From contig CATYXQ010000053.1 in assembly GCA_958414825.1 (NCBI GenBank), forward strand, positions 1 to 13,553: a stretch of DNA of 13,553 bases, given 5' to 3'. Position 1 is the stretch's first letter. Each line of letters begins with the position of its first letter. A program made the translations under genes and the position numbers. Positions 7,269 to 13,553 of this stretch are shown here, piece after piece. Below the pieces are notes generated by a model. It was not told where the DNA came from. It did no database searches and worked only from the letters and a program-made list of their open reading frames with translations. This DNA comes from an uncultured Eubacteriales bacterium (GTDB lineage Bacteria; Bacillota; Clostridia; Oscillospirales; CAG-272).

Positions 7269-8005
7269 AATTTTTTGCAATCAGCGATGTCGGCAGCGTC
7301 CGTGAGCGGAACGAGGACTGCTGTCTTACGAAGGAGTATGCGGACGGCGCTCTCTTTGCCGTATTTGACGGCATGGGCGGCGCCAACGCGGGCGAAGTCG
7401 CTTCAGCGACGGCGCGCGACGAGGTGGAAGCTTATTTCGATCTGTTTTTTGCAGAAAAGAAAATGAACGAGCCGGCTGCTATACAGGCGGCGCTTGCCAC
7501 GGCGGCGGACCGCGCCAATGCGAAGATTTTTGCGATGGCGTCGGGCAATCCGGACTGCGAGGGCATGGGCACCACGCTTGTGGCCGCGCTCTGTGTCCGT
7601 GAAAAAATTTACATTGCCAATGTCGGGGACAGCCGCGCCTATCTGATTGACCGGGAGGGGACGGTGCAGCTCACGCGCGACCATTCGTTTGTGCAGTATC
7701 TGGTGGACATTGGCAAGATCACGCCAGAGGAAGCGCGCACCAATCCGAAAAAGAACATAATTACCCGCGCCGTGGGCGTGGAAAAAGAGGTCAGCGTGGA
7801 CGTATTTGTGCTGGAAAAAATGGAGTACGCGGGCAAAACGCTGCTTCTGTGCTCGGACGGCCTGTCGGGGTATATTGACCCGGCCGCCATGACAAAGACG
7901 TTTGCTGAAAACAGCGATTGCGAATCTTTTACACGGGCGCTTGTAGACGCCGCAAACGCGGCGGGGGGCAGCGATAACATCACCGCAGTAGCGGTCAGCC
8001 TGTAA
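7265..8005 (+). CDS. prpC: PP2C-family Ser/Thr protein phosphatase (PrpC/Stp)
   Basis: Soluble Mn2+/Mg2+-dependent phosphatase that reverses phosphorylation by the neighbouring PASTA kinase. The 246-residue product has every PP2C bacterial motif in order: SDVGSVRERNED (7-18, with Arg13 and Asp18), VFDGMGGANAGEVAS (33-47, metal ligands Asp35 and Gly36), GMGTTLVAAL (100-109), NVGDSRAYLI (119-128), LTRDHSFVQ (136-144), LLLCSDGLSGYID (193-205, metal ligand Asp198) and GGSDNITAV (234-242, metal ligand Asp237). There is no membrane segment. The ATG at 7265 overlaps the rlmN stop as ATGA and follows GGAGGAG at 7253-7259. The kinase gene starts 24 nt after its stop. Expressed together, the pair would set the phosphorylation state of wall, division and translation proteins. 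Confidence 0.97.
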   Translation: MKFFAISDVGSVRERNEDCCLTKEYADGALFAVFDGMGGANAGEVASATARDEVEAYFDLFFAEKKMNEPAAIQAALATAADRANAKIFAMASGNPDCEGMGTTLVAALCVREKIYIANVGDSRAYLIDREGTVQLTRDHSFVQYLVDIGKITPEEARTNPKKNIITRAVGVEKEVSVDVFVLEKMEYAGKTLLLCSDGLSGYIDPAAMTKTFAENSDCESFTRALVDAANAAGGSDNITAVAVSL

Positions 8006-8029
8006 AATTTCCGGAGGAACTGTAAGGGA

Positions 8030-9775
8030 ATGGATGCATACAACAACTATATTGGACTGATGTTAGACGACCGCTACCGGCTCAAGCGCTTAGTCGGCGT
8101 TGGCGGTATGGCTATGGTATTTGAAGCGGACGACGTCTTCCGCAAAACGGTCGTCGCCGTGAAGATATTAAAGGACGAATTTGCCTCGGACGAGGTGTCC
8201 GTTCAGCGCTTTATCAACGAATCCAAAGCCGTCCTGATGCTTTCGCATCCCAACATCGTCAAGATTTTTGACGTGTCGGTCAAGGGCGAATATAAATATA
8301 TCGTTATGGAATATATCGACGGCATCACGCTCAAGTCCTATATGCAGAGAAAGGGTGCGCTGTCGGCCAAGGAGACGATCTCCTATTCGATTCAGATTCT
8401 GCGGGCGCTTGAACATGCGCATCTCGGCGGGGTCGTCCACCGGGACATCAAGCCGCAGAATATTATGCTGCTGAGAAACGGGCAGATCAAAGTGACCGAC
8501 TTCGGCATCGCGAAGCTGCCCGACGCAAAGACGCTGACCGCCACGGACAAGGCGATCGGCACGGTCTACTATATCAGCCCGGAGCAGGCTGCAGGTGAAA
8601 AGGGCATCGACCGCCGGACCGATCTGTACTCTGTCGGCGTGTTGATGTATGAAATGATTACGGGACGCCTGCCTTTTGACGGCGAAAACCCGGTCAGCAT
8701 CGCGCTCAAACAGATCAATGAAAATGCGAAAGCGCCGACCGAACTGATTCCGACCATCCCGCGCGGGTTGGAGCAGATCATTCAGTTTGCGATGGAAAAG
8801 GATAAGGACAAGCGTTTTCAGACCGCAACGCAGATGATCGATCTTTTGGAAAAAATCCGGGAGAATCCGGGCGTTGTTTTTCGCCAGAAGAACACGCCGC
8901 AAAAGAATACGCCGGTAGTCGCCAGGCGTACCACGATGCTTCCGATTATTATGGGGGTCGTCACCGCGTTTCTGCTGGTATTTATGATTAGCGCGTTTGT
9001 TGTGGTCAATGATATTTTCTTCAGTGACAGCGCGGACAATACCGTTACCATTGAGGTGGAGGAATTTACCGGAAAAGTATATGACCAGGCGCTGATCGAG
9101 TCGCTGAAAAAGACCAATTACCGCGTTATCGTCAAATATGAGTATTCCGAAAATGTGGAGAGCGGCGTGATTCTGCGGCAGAGTCCTCTGGCCGGTCAGA
9201 CCCGCAAGGGACCGAAAAATCAGAAATTTGCGGATCTCACACTCTATGTCAGCCAGGGTGAGAAAACGATTGTGGTGGACAATTACGCCTATTCCGATAA
9301 GCGGCAGGCGCAGATTGATCTGCGCAACAAGGGATTCACGGTTGTCATCAACGAGGAGTACAGCGACGTTGTGCCGGACGGCTGTGTGATCGCGACGGTT
9401 CCCGCCGCAGGTGAAACGGTTCCCGCAGGCGGCACGATTGTTTTGACCGTCAGCCGCGGAGAAAAAATAGAGACCACCGTTGTGCCGAATTTTGTGGGGA
9501 CAACCTCGGTTGACGCCTATGAAATGCTGGTCAAGAGTGATTTGCGCCTCGGTTCAATCAGCTATCGGTATGACGAATACGCCGATTACGGCATTATCAT
9601 CGATCAGAGCCTGACGGCGGGGAGCGAGGTTCCGAAAGGGGTGGCCAAAATCAACTTTGTGATTTCCAAGGGACCCGCGCCAGTCGAGGCAAGCGCTCCT
9701 GCGGTGACGACGACCGCACCGTCCGACGAGACAACGAGCTTTGAGGATTGGTTTTCCGAATGGTACGGACAGTGA
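8030..9775 (+). CDS. prkC: PASTA-domain eukaryotic-like Ser/Thr protein kinase (PrkC/Stk)
   Basis: Membrane kinase of the PrkC/PknB type: a cytoplasmic kinase domain plus extracellular PASTA domains that sense muropeptides or lipid II. The product has 581 residues. The kinase domain (about 16-275) has the Gly-rich loop GVGGMAMV (23-30), catalytic Lys45 in VAVKIL, HRDIKPQN (137-144, with Asp139), DFG (157-159), a Thr-rich activation loop (T168, T170, T172, T178) and SPE (183-185). A juxtamembrane stretch with the duplicated pentapeptide QKNTPQKNTP (286-295) follows, then one membrane segment (about 303-327). Three PASTA domains come next, about 341-410, 412-477 and 481-548. The tail (549-581) is Pro/Ala/Thr-rich and ends in an acidic-aromatic FEDWFSEWYGQ, which I do not recognise. 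GGAGGA at 8013-8018 lies 11 nt before the ATG, with a purine run AAGGG in between. In B. subtilis PrkC phosphorylates the RsgA orthologue, encoded next here too. Confidence 0.97.
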   Translation: MDAYNNYIGLMLDDRYRLKRLVGVGGMAMVFEADDVFRKTVVAVKILKDEFASDEVSVQRFINESKAVLMLSHPNIVKIFDVSVKGEYKYIVMEYIDGITLKSYMQRKGALSAKETISYSIQILRALEHAHLGGVVHRDIKPQNIMLLRNGQIKVTDFGIAKLPDAKTLTATDKAIGTVYYISPEQAAGEKGIDRRTDLYSVGVLMYEMITGRLPFDGENPVSIALKQINENAKAPTELIPTIPRGLEQIIQFAMEKDKDKRFQTATQMIDLLEKIRENPGVVFRQKNTPQKNTPVVARRTTMLPIIMGVVTAFLLVFMISAFVVVNDIFFSDSADNTVTIEVEEFTGKVYDQALIESLKKTNYRVIVKYEYSENVESGVILRQSPLAGQTRKGPKNQKFADLTLYVSQGEKTIVVDNYAYSDKRQAQIDLRNKGFTVVINEEYSDVVPDGCVIATVPAAGETVPAGGTIVLTVSRGEKIETTVVPNFVGTTSVDAYEMLVKSDLRLGSISYRYDEYADYGIIIDQSLTAGSEVPKGVAKINFVISKGPAPVEASAPAVTTTAPSDETTSFEDWFSEWYGQ

Positions 9776-10683
9776 GAGTCGAGACTGGAAAAATCATCCG
9801 CGGCGTCGGCGGCAAATATGAAATTTTGTGCGGAGATACGCTGTACTCCGCACGCGCCCGCGGCGTCTTTCGGCATGAACAGATTTCGCCTGAGGTCGGC
9901 GATGCGGTTGCCCTCCGGCTCGGAGAGAGCGGAGAGGGGTACATAGAGCAGATTCTTCCGAGAAAGAATCTGCTGATCCGCCCGCCGCTTGCGAATCTGG
10001 ATCTGATGCTGATCTGCGCGTCGGCGGCAAAGCCCGCGCCCGCCCTATCCACACTCGATAAACTCAGCGCCATCTGCGTACATTCGGACATTTCGCCTGT
10101 GTTTATCGTGACCAAAAGCGATATTGACGCCGAAGCGTCCGCGCGCCTTTCCCGGATTTACAGCCAAAGCGGTTTTCGGACGTTTGAGGTCAGTTCTCTG
10201 TCGGGCAAAGGCATAGACGCAGTGCGCGCCTTCCTTTCAGAGACGCTGTCGGAAAAGACCGCCGCGCTTGCGGGGGCGTCCGGCGTTGGCAAATCCACAT
10301 TGCTCAATCTTTTGTTTCCGGGCTTTGGACTTGCGACCGGGGACGTCAGCGAAAAGATCGCCCGCGGGCGGCATACGACGCGCCATGTGGAACTTTTTCC
10401 CGCGCTTGGAGGCTTGATTGCCGACACGCCCGGCTTCAGTATGCTGGATTTTATGCGCTTCGATTTTATGGAAGTTTCGGATCTTGCAAACGCTTTTCCG
10501 GAATTTGCTCCGTACCTCGGCACGTGCCGCTATGCGGACTGTACGCATCTTCGGGAAGAGGGGTGTTCGGTCGTTGAAGCGGTTCGGGACGGAAAAATCG
10601 AAAAATCCCGTCACGAAAGTTATGTGGAACTGTATACTGTATTAAAGGATAAAAAAGCATGGCAAAAGCCGCCGCGCTTCTGA
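9760..10683 (+). CDS. rsgA: Ribosome small-subunit-dependent GTPase A
   Basis: Circularly permuted GTPase that acts late in 30S subunit assembly (YloQ/CpgA in Bacillus). From the ATG at 9760 it has 307 residues. An N-terminal OB-fold (about 8-72, starting TGKIIRGVGGKYEIL) is followed by the permuted G motifs: G4 TKSD (118-121), G5-like SSLSGKG (145-151), G1 GASGVGKS (172-179), switch region RGRHTTRH (202-209) and G3 DTPG (222-225). The C-terminal zinc site is C256-x4-C261-x-H263-x5-C269. The start is uncertain. The ATG at 9760 overlaps the kinase gene by 16 nt. A GTG at 9772 gives a 4-nt GTGA overlap and fits the usual short N-terminus. A TTG at 9748 is also in frame. None has a strong ribosome binding site (GAGGA at 9743-9747 is nearest). 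The rpe/thiN genes that usually follow are absent. Confidence 0.95.
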   Translation: MVRTVRVETGKIIRGVGGKYEILCGDTLYSARARGVFRHEQISPEVGDAVALRLGESGEGYIEQILPRKNLLIRPPLANLDLMLICASAAKPAPALSTLDKLSAICVHSDISPVFIVTKSDIDAEASARLSRIYSQSGFRTFEVSSLSGKGIDAVRAFLSETLSEKTAALAGASGVGKSTLLNLLFPGFGLATGDVSEKIARGRHTTRHVELFPALGGLIADTPGFSMLDFMRFDFMEVSDLANAFPEFAPYLGTCRYADCTHLREEGCSVVEAVRDGKIEKSRHESYVELYTVLKDKKAWQKPPRF

Positions 10684-10700
10684 CTTTCTTTGAAAACGGC

Positions 10701-10729
10701 TTTACTTTTGCCGCGCAGTCATGTATAAT
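10701..10729 (+). promoter_or_regulatory. Sigma-A type promoter for cysE-cysS
   Basis: A -35 element TTTACT (10701-10706; consensus TTGACA, 4 of 6) and a perfect -10 TATAAT (10724-10729) are separated by exactly 17 nt. Both lie in the 66-nt gap between rsgA and cysE. Transcription would start near 10735-10737, about 14 nt before the cysE ATG, with AGGTGA (10740-10745) as ribosome binding site. No operator-like palindrome is obvious. The position implies that cysE-cysS is transcribed independently of the upstream array, although read-through from rsgA is not blocked by any terminator I can see. Confidence 0.75.
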
Positions 10730-10749
10730 CAAAGGCACGAGGTGATCGC

Positions 10750-11544
10750 ATGAAACAAAAAAACGCGCGCGCCGCGCAAAAGGGCGGGAACACGCTTCGT
10801 CTGGACATAAACCTGACGCTTCCCGATTTTTCAAAGCTTGGAAAAAAGCTGAAAAAAGCCCGGCGCGATCTGCAATATGATATATCGGCTATCCGTGACC
10901 GCGACCCCGCCGCGACGAGCGATCTTGAGGTTCTGCTGCTCTATTCCGGGCTGCACGCGGTTCTTTTTCACCGCGCCGCACATGCGCTTTACAAAAACGG
11001 GCACACCATCAGCGCGCGCGCGATCAGTCAGGGCGCAAAATTTTTGACCGGAATTGAGATTCATCCCGGCGCAAAGATCGGCCGCGGACTGGTGATTGAC
11101 CACGGCAGCGGCGTGGTTATCGGAGAAACTGCCGAGATCGGCGACAACTGCACGCTCTATCAGGGCGTGACGCTCGGCGGTACCGGCAAACACACCGGAA
11201 AGCGCCACCCGACGCTGCACGACAATGTGCTGGTCGGCGCGGGCGCAAAGGTATTGGGGCCGTTTGAGGTTGGTTCTGGCGCGAAAATCGCGTCCAACGC
11301 CGTGGTGCTTGAAGCCGTACCTGAAAACGCCACCGCCGTGGGCGTCCCTGCGCGCGTTGTGCGCATCAATGGGGAAAAGGTCAAGGAAGCGCTTGACCAT
11401 GTGCATATTCCCGACCCCGTGGCGCAGGAGATCTGCCGTGTGGAGCGGAGAGTGTGGGAACTGGAAAACAAACTGAAACAGTATGAGGAGACGGCAGACG
11501 CCGTCCCGAATGAAGCTACGGCCGAAGCGCCGAGGGAAGAATAA
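10750..11544 (+). CDS. cysE: Serine O-acetyltransferase
   Basis: Makes O-acetyl-L-serine from serine and acetyl-CoA, the committed step to cysteine; cytoplasmic. The 264-residue product has the helical N-terminal domain with RDPAATSDLEVLL (51-63), TGIEIHPGAKIGRGL, then a left-handed parallel beta-helix of hexapeptide repeats (about 102-200). Asp117-His118 in VIDHGSG and His153 in KRHP match the catalytic residues of E. coli CysE (D157, H158, H193) with identical spacing. VTLGGTGKHTGKRHP and VGVPARVV are family hallmarks. About 30 residues precede the usual start, basic and without a signal peptide. The C-terminal region (about 225-264) looks like a short coiled coil followed by an acidic Ala/Glu tail. 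The ATG at 10750 fits AGGTGA at 10740-10745. cysS follows after 16 nt, so cysteine supply and its loading onto tRNA are made from one message. Confidence 0.95.
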   Translation: MKQKNARAAQKGGNTLRLDINLTLPDFSKLGKKLKKARRDLQYDISAIRDRDPAATSDLEVLLLYSGLHAVLFHRAAHALYKNGHTISARAISQGAKFLTGIEIHPGAKIGRGLVIDHGSGVVIGETAEIGDNCTLYQGVTLGGTGKHTGKRHPTLHDNVLVGAGAKVLGPFEVGSGAKIASNAVVLEAVPENATAVGVPARVVRINGEKVKEALDHVHIPDPVAQEICRVERRVWELENKLKQYEETADAVPNEATAEAPREE

Positions 11545-11550
11545 ATTTAC

Positions 11551-11556
11551 GGAGAA
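11551..11556 (+). promoter_or_regulatory. Shine-Dalgarno site fixing the cysS start
   Basis: GGAGAA sits 4 nt before the ATG at 11561, in the 16-nt gap after cysE. The reading frame is open further upstream, to an in-frame ATG at 11483 inside cysE. That extra 26-residue Arg/Lys-rich stretch has no counterpart in the family and is a shadow of the cysE 3' end. Confidence 0.8.
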
Positions 11557-11560
11557 TACC

Positions 11561-12964
11561 ATGCAGTTTTACAATACGCTGACCAGAAAAAAAGAAGAAT
11601 TTGTCCCGCTTGAGGCGGGCAAGGTAAAAATGTATGCCTGCGGTCCCACCGTATACAACTTTTTCCATGTGGGGAACGCGCGCTGCTTTGTCGTGTTTGA
11701 TATGCTTCGCCGGTATCTTGAATACCGCGGCTTTGACGTGACCTTCGTGCAGAATTTCACCGACATTGACGACAAGGTGATCCGGCGCGCAAACGAGGAG
11801 GGCGCGGCCTATTCAGACATTGCCGACCGGTATATCGCCGAGTATTTTACGGATGCAAAGGGACTGGGTATCCGCGCGGCTTCGGTGCATCCCAAGGCGA
11901 CGGACAATATCGATATGATTATCAGCATCGTACAGACGCTGCTCGATAAGGGATACGCGTATTTAGCGGACGGAGACGTGTATTTCCGCACGTCCAAATT
12001 TCCGGAGTACGGCAAGCTCTCGCATATGCCGATTGAGGATTTGGAGGCGGGCGCGCGCATTGATGTGGCGCTTCATAAGGAAAACCCGCTTGATTTCGCG
12101 CTCTGGAAAGGGGCAAAACCCGGCGAGCCCGCCTGGGATTCTCCGTTCGGCGCCGGCCGTCCGGGCTGGCACATTGAGTGCTCGGCCATGGTGCGCCGCT
12201 ATCTCGGCGAAACGATCGATATTCACTGCGGCGGTCAGGATTTGACTTTTCCGCATCACGAAAACGAGATCGCGCAGTCCGAGTGCTGCACCGGACGTCC
12301 GTTCGCGCGTTTCTGGCTCCACAACGGCTATATCAACATCGACAACAAAAAAATGTCCAAGTCGCTCGGCAATTTCTTTACAGTGCGCGAGATTGCAGAT
12401 GAGTTCGGTTATCTGCCGATCCGCCATTTCATCCTGAGCGCGCACTACCGCAGTCCGATCAACTTTTCCCGTGAGATTATCGCACAGTCGGCCGCGGCGC
12501 TTGAACGTATCTTCAACTGCGGCGCCGATGCGGAATTTTATTTGGCCAACGTCAAGGCGGACGTATCTCTGCCGGACGAGAATGACGCGCTTGAACGCGC
12601 AAGAAACGCAAAGCGCGCGTTTATCGAGGCGATGGACGACGATTTTAATACCGGAAGCGCGATTGCGTCGGTTTATGATATTGTAAAGGAACTCAATCTC
12701 CTGGTTAAAAACGGCGCTTCTCTTACGGCAGTGCGGGAAGTCAAAGCGCTGTATGACGAATTGACTTCGCTGCTCGGCTTTGTGCGCGAGGAACAGTCGG
12801 ACGCGGATTTTATTCGCGAGATCGAAGAACAGATTGCCGCGCGCACTGCGGCAAAGCAGCAAAAGGATTATCGGCGCGCGGACGAAATCCGCGCGGCGCT
12901 GCTTGAGCGCGGCGTGGTGCTGGAGGACACGCGCGAGGGAACCAAATATAAGATCGAAAAATAA
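11561..12964 (+). CDS. cysS: Cysteinyl-tRNA synthetase
   Basis: Class I aminoacyl-tRNA synthetase that charges tRNA-Cys. The product has 467 residues from the ATG at 11561, the usual family length. It starts MQFYNTLTRKKEEF and then YACGPTVYNFFHVGNAR: Cys27 is a zinc ligand and HVGN (36-39) is the HIGH signature in its CysRS form. The remaining zinc ligands are Cys207 in GWHIECSAM, and His232 and Glu236 in FPHHENE; these match E. coli C28, C209, H234 and E238. The KMSKS loop is exact (264-268). The zinc at Cys27/Cys207/His232/Glu236 is what discriminates cysteine by its thiol, so the enzyme should be active. C-terminal helical DALR-type and anticodon-binding regions follow (about 340-467). It is the last gene of the cysE-cysS unit, and a hairpin terminator starts 6 nt after its stop. 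Confidence 0.97.
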   Translation: MQFYNTLTRKKEEFVPLEAGKVKMYACGPTVYNFFHVGNARCFVVFDMLRRYLEYRGFDVTFVQNFTDIDDKVIRRANEEGAAYSDIADRYIAEYFTDAKGLGIRAASVHPKATDNIDMIISIVQTLLDKGYAYLADGDVYFRTSKFPEYGKLSHMPIEDLEAGARIDVALHKENPLDFALWKGAKPGEPAWDSPFGAGRPGWHIECSAMVRRYLGETIDIHCGGQDLTFPHHENEIAQSECCTGRPFARFWLHNGYINIDNKKMSKSLGNFFTVREIADEFGYLPIRHFILSAHYRSPINFSREIIAQSAAALERIFNCGADAEFYLANVKADVSLPDENDALERARNAKRAFIEAMDDDFNTGSAIASVYDIVKELNLLVKNGASLTAVREVKALYDELTSLLGFVREEQSDADFIREIEEQIAARTAAKQQKDYRRADEIRAALLERGVVLEDTREGTKYKIEK

Positions 12965-12970
12965 AGAGAT

Positions 12971-13015
12971 AAAAGCGGATGACCGAAACCCTTGTGTTTC
13001 GGTCATCCGCTTTTT
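12971..13015. terminator. Strong intrinsic terminator, probably bidirectional
   Basis: A perfect 19-bp inverted repeat (12971-12989 with 12996-13014) encloses a 6-nt loop CCTTGT. The lower stem is AAAAGCGG/CCGCTTTT, so a T-run follows the GC-rich part on the + strand (13011-13015). On the - strand the hairpin is followed by TTTT and an AT-rich run. It starts 6 nt after the cysS stop and lies 95 nt past the stop of the converging permease gene, so it can end transcripts from both sides. Confidence 0.92.
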
Positions 13016-13109
13016 CGTGCAGTGAGGCGGTCGGAAAATCTGAGCATATCGACAGGCTTTGCCGCTTGACATAGGACGCCTGCGCCGTCAGATTTCATTT
13101 GTCTGTTTA

Positions 13110-13553
13110 TTATTCGACGCCGAGCAGCGATTTTTTGTTGATTGCGGCGTACAGCGCGGCGGTGACCGAACAGAGAACAACCAGCCACAACGCCATAATC
13201 CAGTCGGCGGGGACGGTATTTTTCAGCAAAATCAGCAGCACGACCGGCACAAATACGCTCACAAGGTCAATCAGCATGGCGACCATCGTAGACATACTCT
13301 GCTTGACGGCGCGCGCCTCGTTTTCCCAGTTCAGCATCGGCATGGACAGATTGACCGCAAGTCCGGCCACAGCCGAAAACAGCGTATAAGCCATCGGTAT
13401 AAGGAGAATCCAAAGCGCGGCGGTAAACGAGGGTTTCAGCGCAATGATGCTGAGTACAGACGCGGCAAGGCAGGCCGGTACAAAGATCACAAGGTGAACC
13501 AAAATTTTGCTGTCCAAAATATCTTTTGTGCGCACCGGCAGCGTCTTGGCAAT
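13110..13553 (-). CDS. ABC-2-type exporter permease, C-terminal part (runs off the window)
   Basis: The - strand frame is open from the window edge to a TAA at 13110-13112, giving the last 147 residues of a larger membrane protein; its start lies beyond 13553. Four hydrophobic helices are visible in the fragment (about residues 17-39, 43-67, 90-110 and 116-136). The opening IAKTLPVRTKDILDSKILVHL resembles the segment WIxKSLPVxTxxIxxSKILV that I associate with Firmicutes ABC-2-type permeases, and LNWENEARAVKQS (73-85) fits the conserved loop of the same group. I infer a transmembrane subunit of an ABC exporter whose ATPase should be encoded farther out on this strand; substrate unknown. The gene converges on cysS, and the hairpin at 12971-13015 probably ends its transcript. 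It ends the conserved + strand run and is likely genome-specific. Confidence 0.75.
   Translation of the reverse strand: MAKTLPVRTKDILDSKILVHLVIFVPACLAASVLSIIALKPSFTAALWILLIPMAYTLFSAVAGLAVNLSMPMLNWENEARAVKQSMSTMVAMLIDLVSVFVPVVLLILLKNTVPADWIMALWLVVLCSVTAALYAAINKKSLLGVE

Noticed and set aside
8168..8902. A 244-codon open frame on the - strand opposite the kinase domain.
   Set aside because: It mirrors conserved kinase motifs, has no ribosome binding site context and shows no domain; treated as a shadow.
10697..10713. A possible hairpin CGGC/GCCG after rsgA that might be a terminator.
   Set aside because: Only 4 bp of stem with a 9-nt loop and no T-run after it; it also overlaps the -35 element.
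11483..11560. An upstream ATG that would extend cysS by 26 residues.
   Set aside because: The extension lies inside the cysE 3' end, is Arg/Lys-rich without family counterpart, and a good Shine-Dalgarno site precedes the ATG at 11561.
11963..13072. A 369-codon open frame on the - strand opposite cysS.
   Set aside because: It runs through the terminator hairpin and the complete cysS gene, has biased Arg/Ala composition and resembles no family.
13066..13095. A consensus TTGACA on the + strand downstream of the terminator.
   Set aside because: No good -10 hexamer lies at 16-18 nt (only CAGATT/AGATTT), and it would drive transcription antisense to the permease gene.

Overview
The window is a chromosomal housekeeping segment from a moderately GC-rich anaerobic Firmicute. 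It is most likely a member of the Clostridia close to the Oscillospirales/Ruminococcaceae. This rests on gene order and on protein details (DEEQ-type PriA, the long-linker omega subunit, a YugP-type peptidase between fmt and rsmB, a PASTA kinase), not on any database search. TGA is used as an ordinary stop. Eleven genes in a row lie on the + strand; a twelfth, cut by the window edge, lies on the - strand.

Positions 100-10683 hold a tightly packed array: rpoZ - priA - def - fmt - zinc metallopeptidase - rsmB - rlmN - PP2C phosphatase - PASTA kinase - rsgA. Spacers are at most about 40 nt and several genes overlap. It matches the classical Firmicutes order (B. subtilis gmk/rpoZ/coaBC/priA/def/fmt/rsmB/rlmN/prpC/prkC/cpgA/rpe/thiN), but has no coaBC between rpoZ and priA, an added peptidase after fmt, and no rpe/thiN after rsgA. 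The genes link transcription (omega), replication restart (PriA), initiator-tRNA formylation and N-terminal deformylation (Fmt, Def), 16S and 23S rRNA methylation (RsmB, RlmN), 30S maturation (RsgA) and a cell-wall-responsive Ser/Thr kinase/phosphatase pair. In B. subtilis the RsgA orthologue is a PrkC substrate, so the phosphatase-kinase-rsgA block may be functional as well as positional.

Positions 10684-13015 hold a separate two-gene cysteine unit. A strong-looking sigma-A promoter (10701-10729) lies just after rsgA, followed by cysE (serine O-acetyltransferase) and cysS (cysteinyl-tRNA synthetase). A perfect 19-bp-stem hairpin terminator ends it at 12971-13015. The predicted leader is only about 14 nt, too short for the T-box riboswitch that often controls cysE-cysS in Firmicutes.

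Positions 13110-13553 hold the C-terminal part of a multi-spanning ABC exporter permease on the - strand, converging on cysS. The terminator hairpin can serve both strands.

I found no CRISPR array, RNA gene, insertion sequence, prophage or toxin/defence module, and no convincing undescribed system. No gene-free stretch exceeds 300 bases. The findings are modest: a helically phased repeat in the rpoZ leader, unusual tails and linkers on the kinase, a leader-less cysteine operon, and some departures from consensus motifs.
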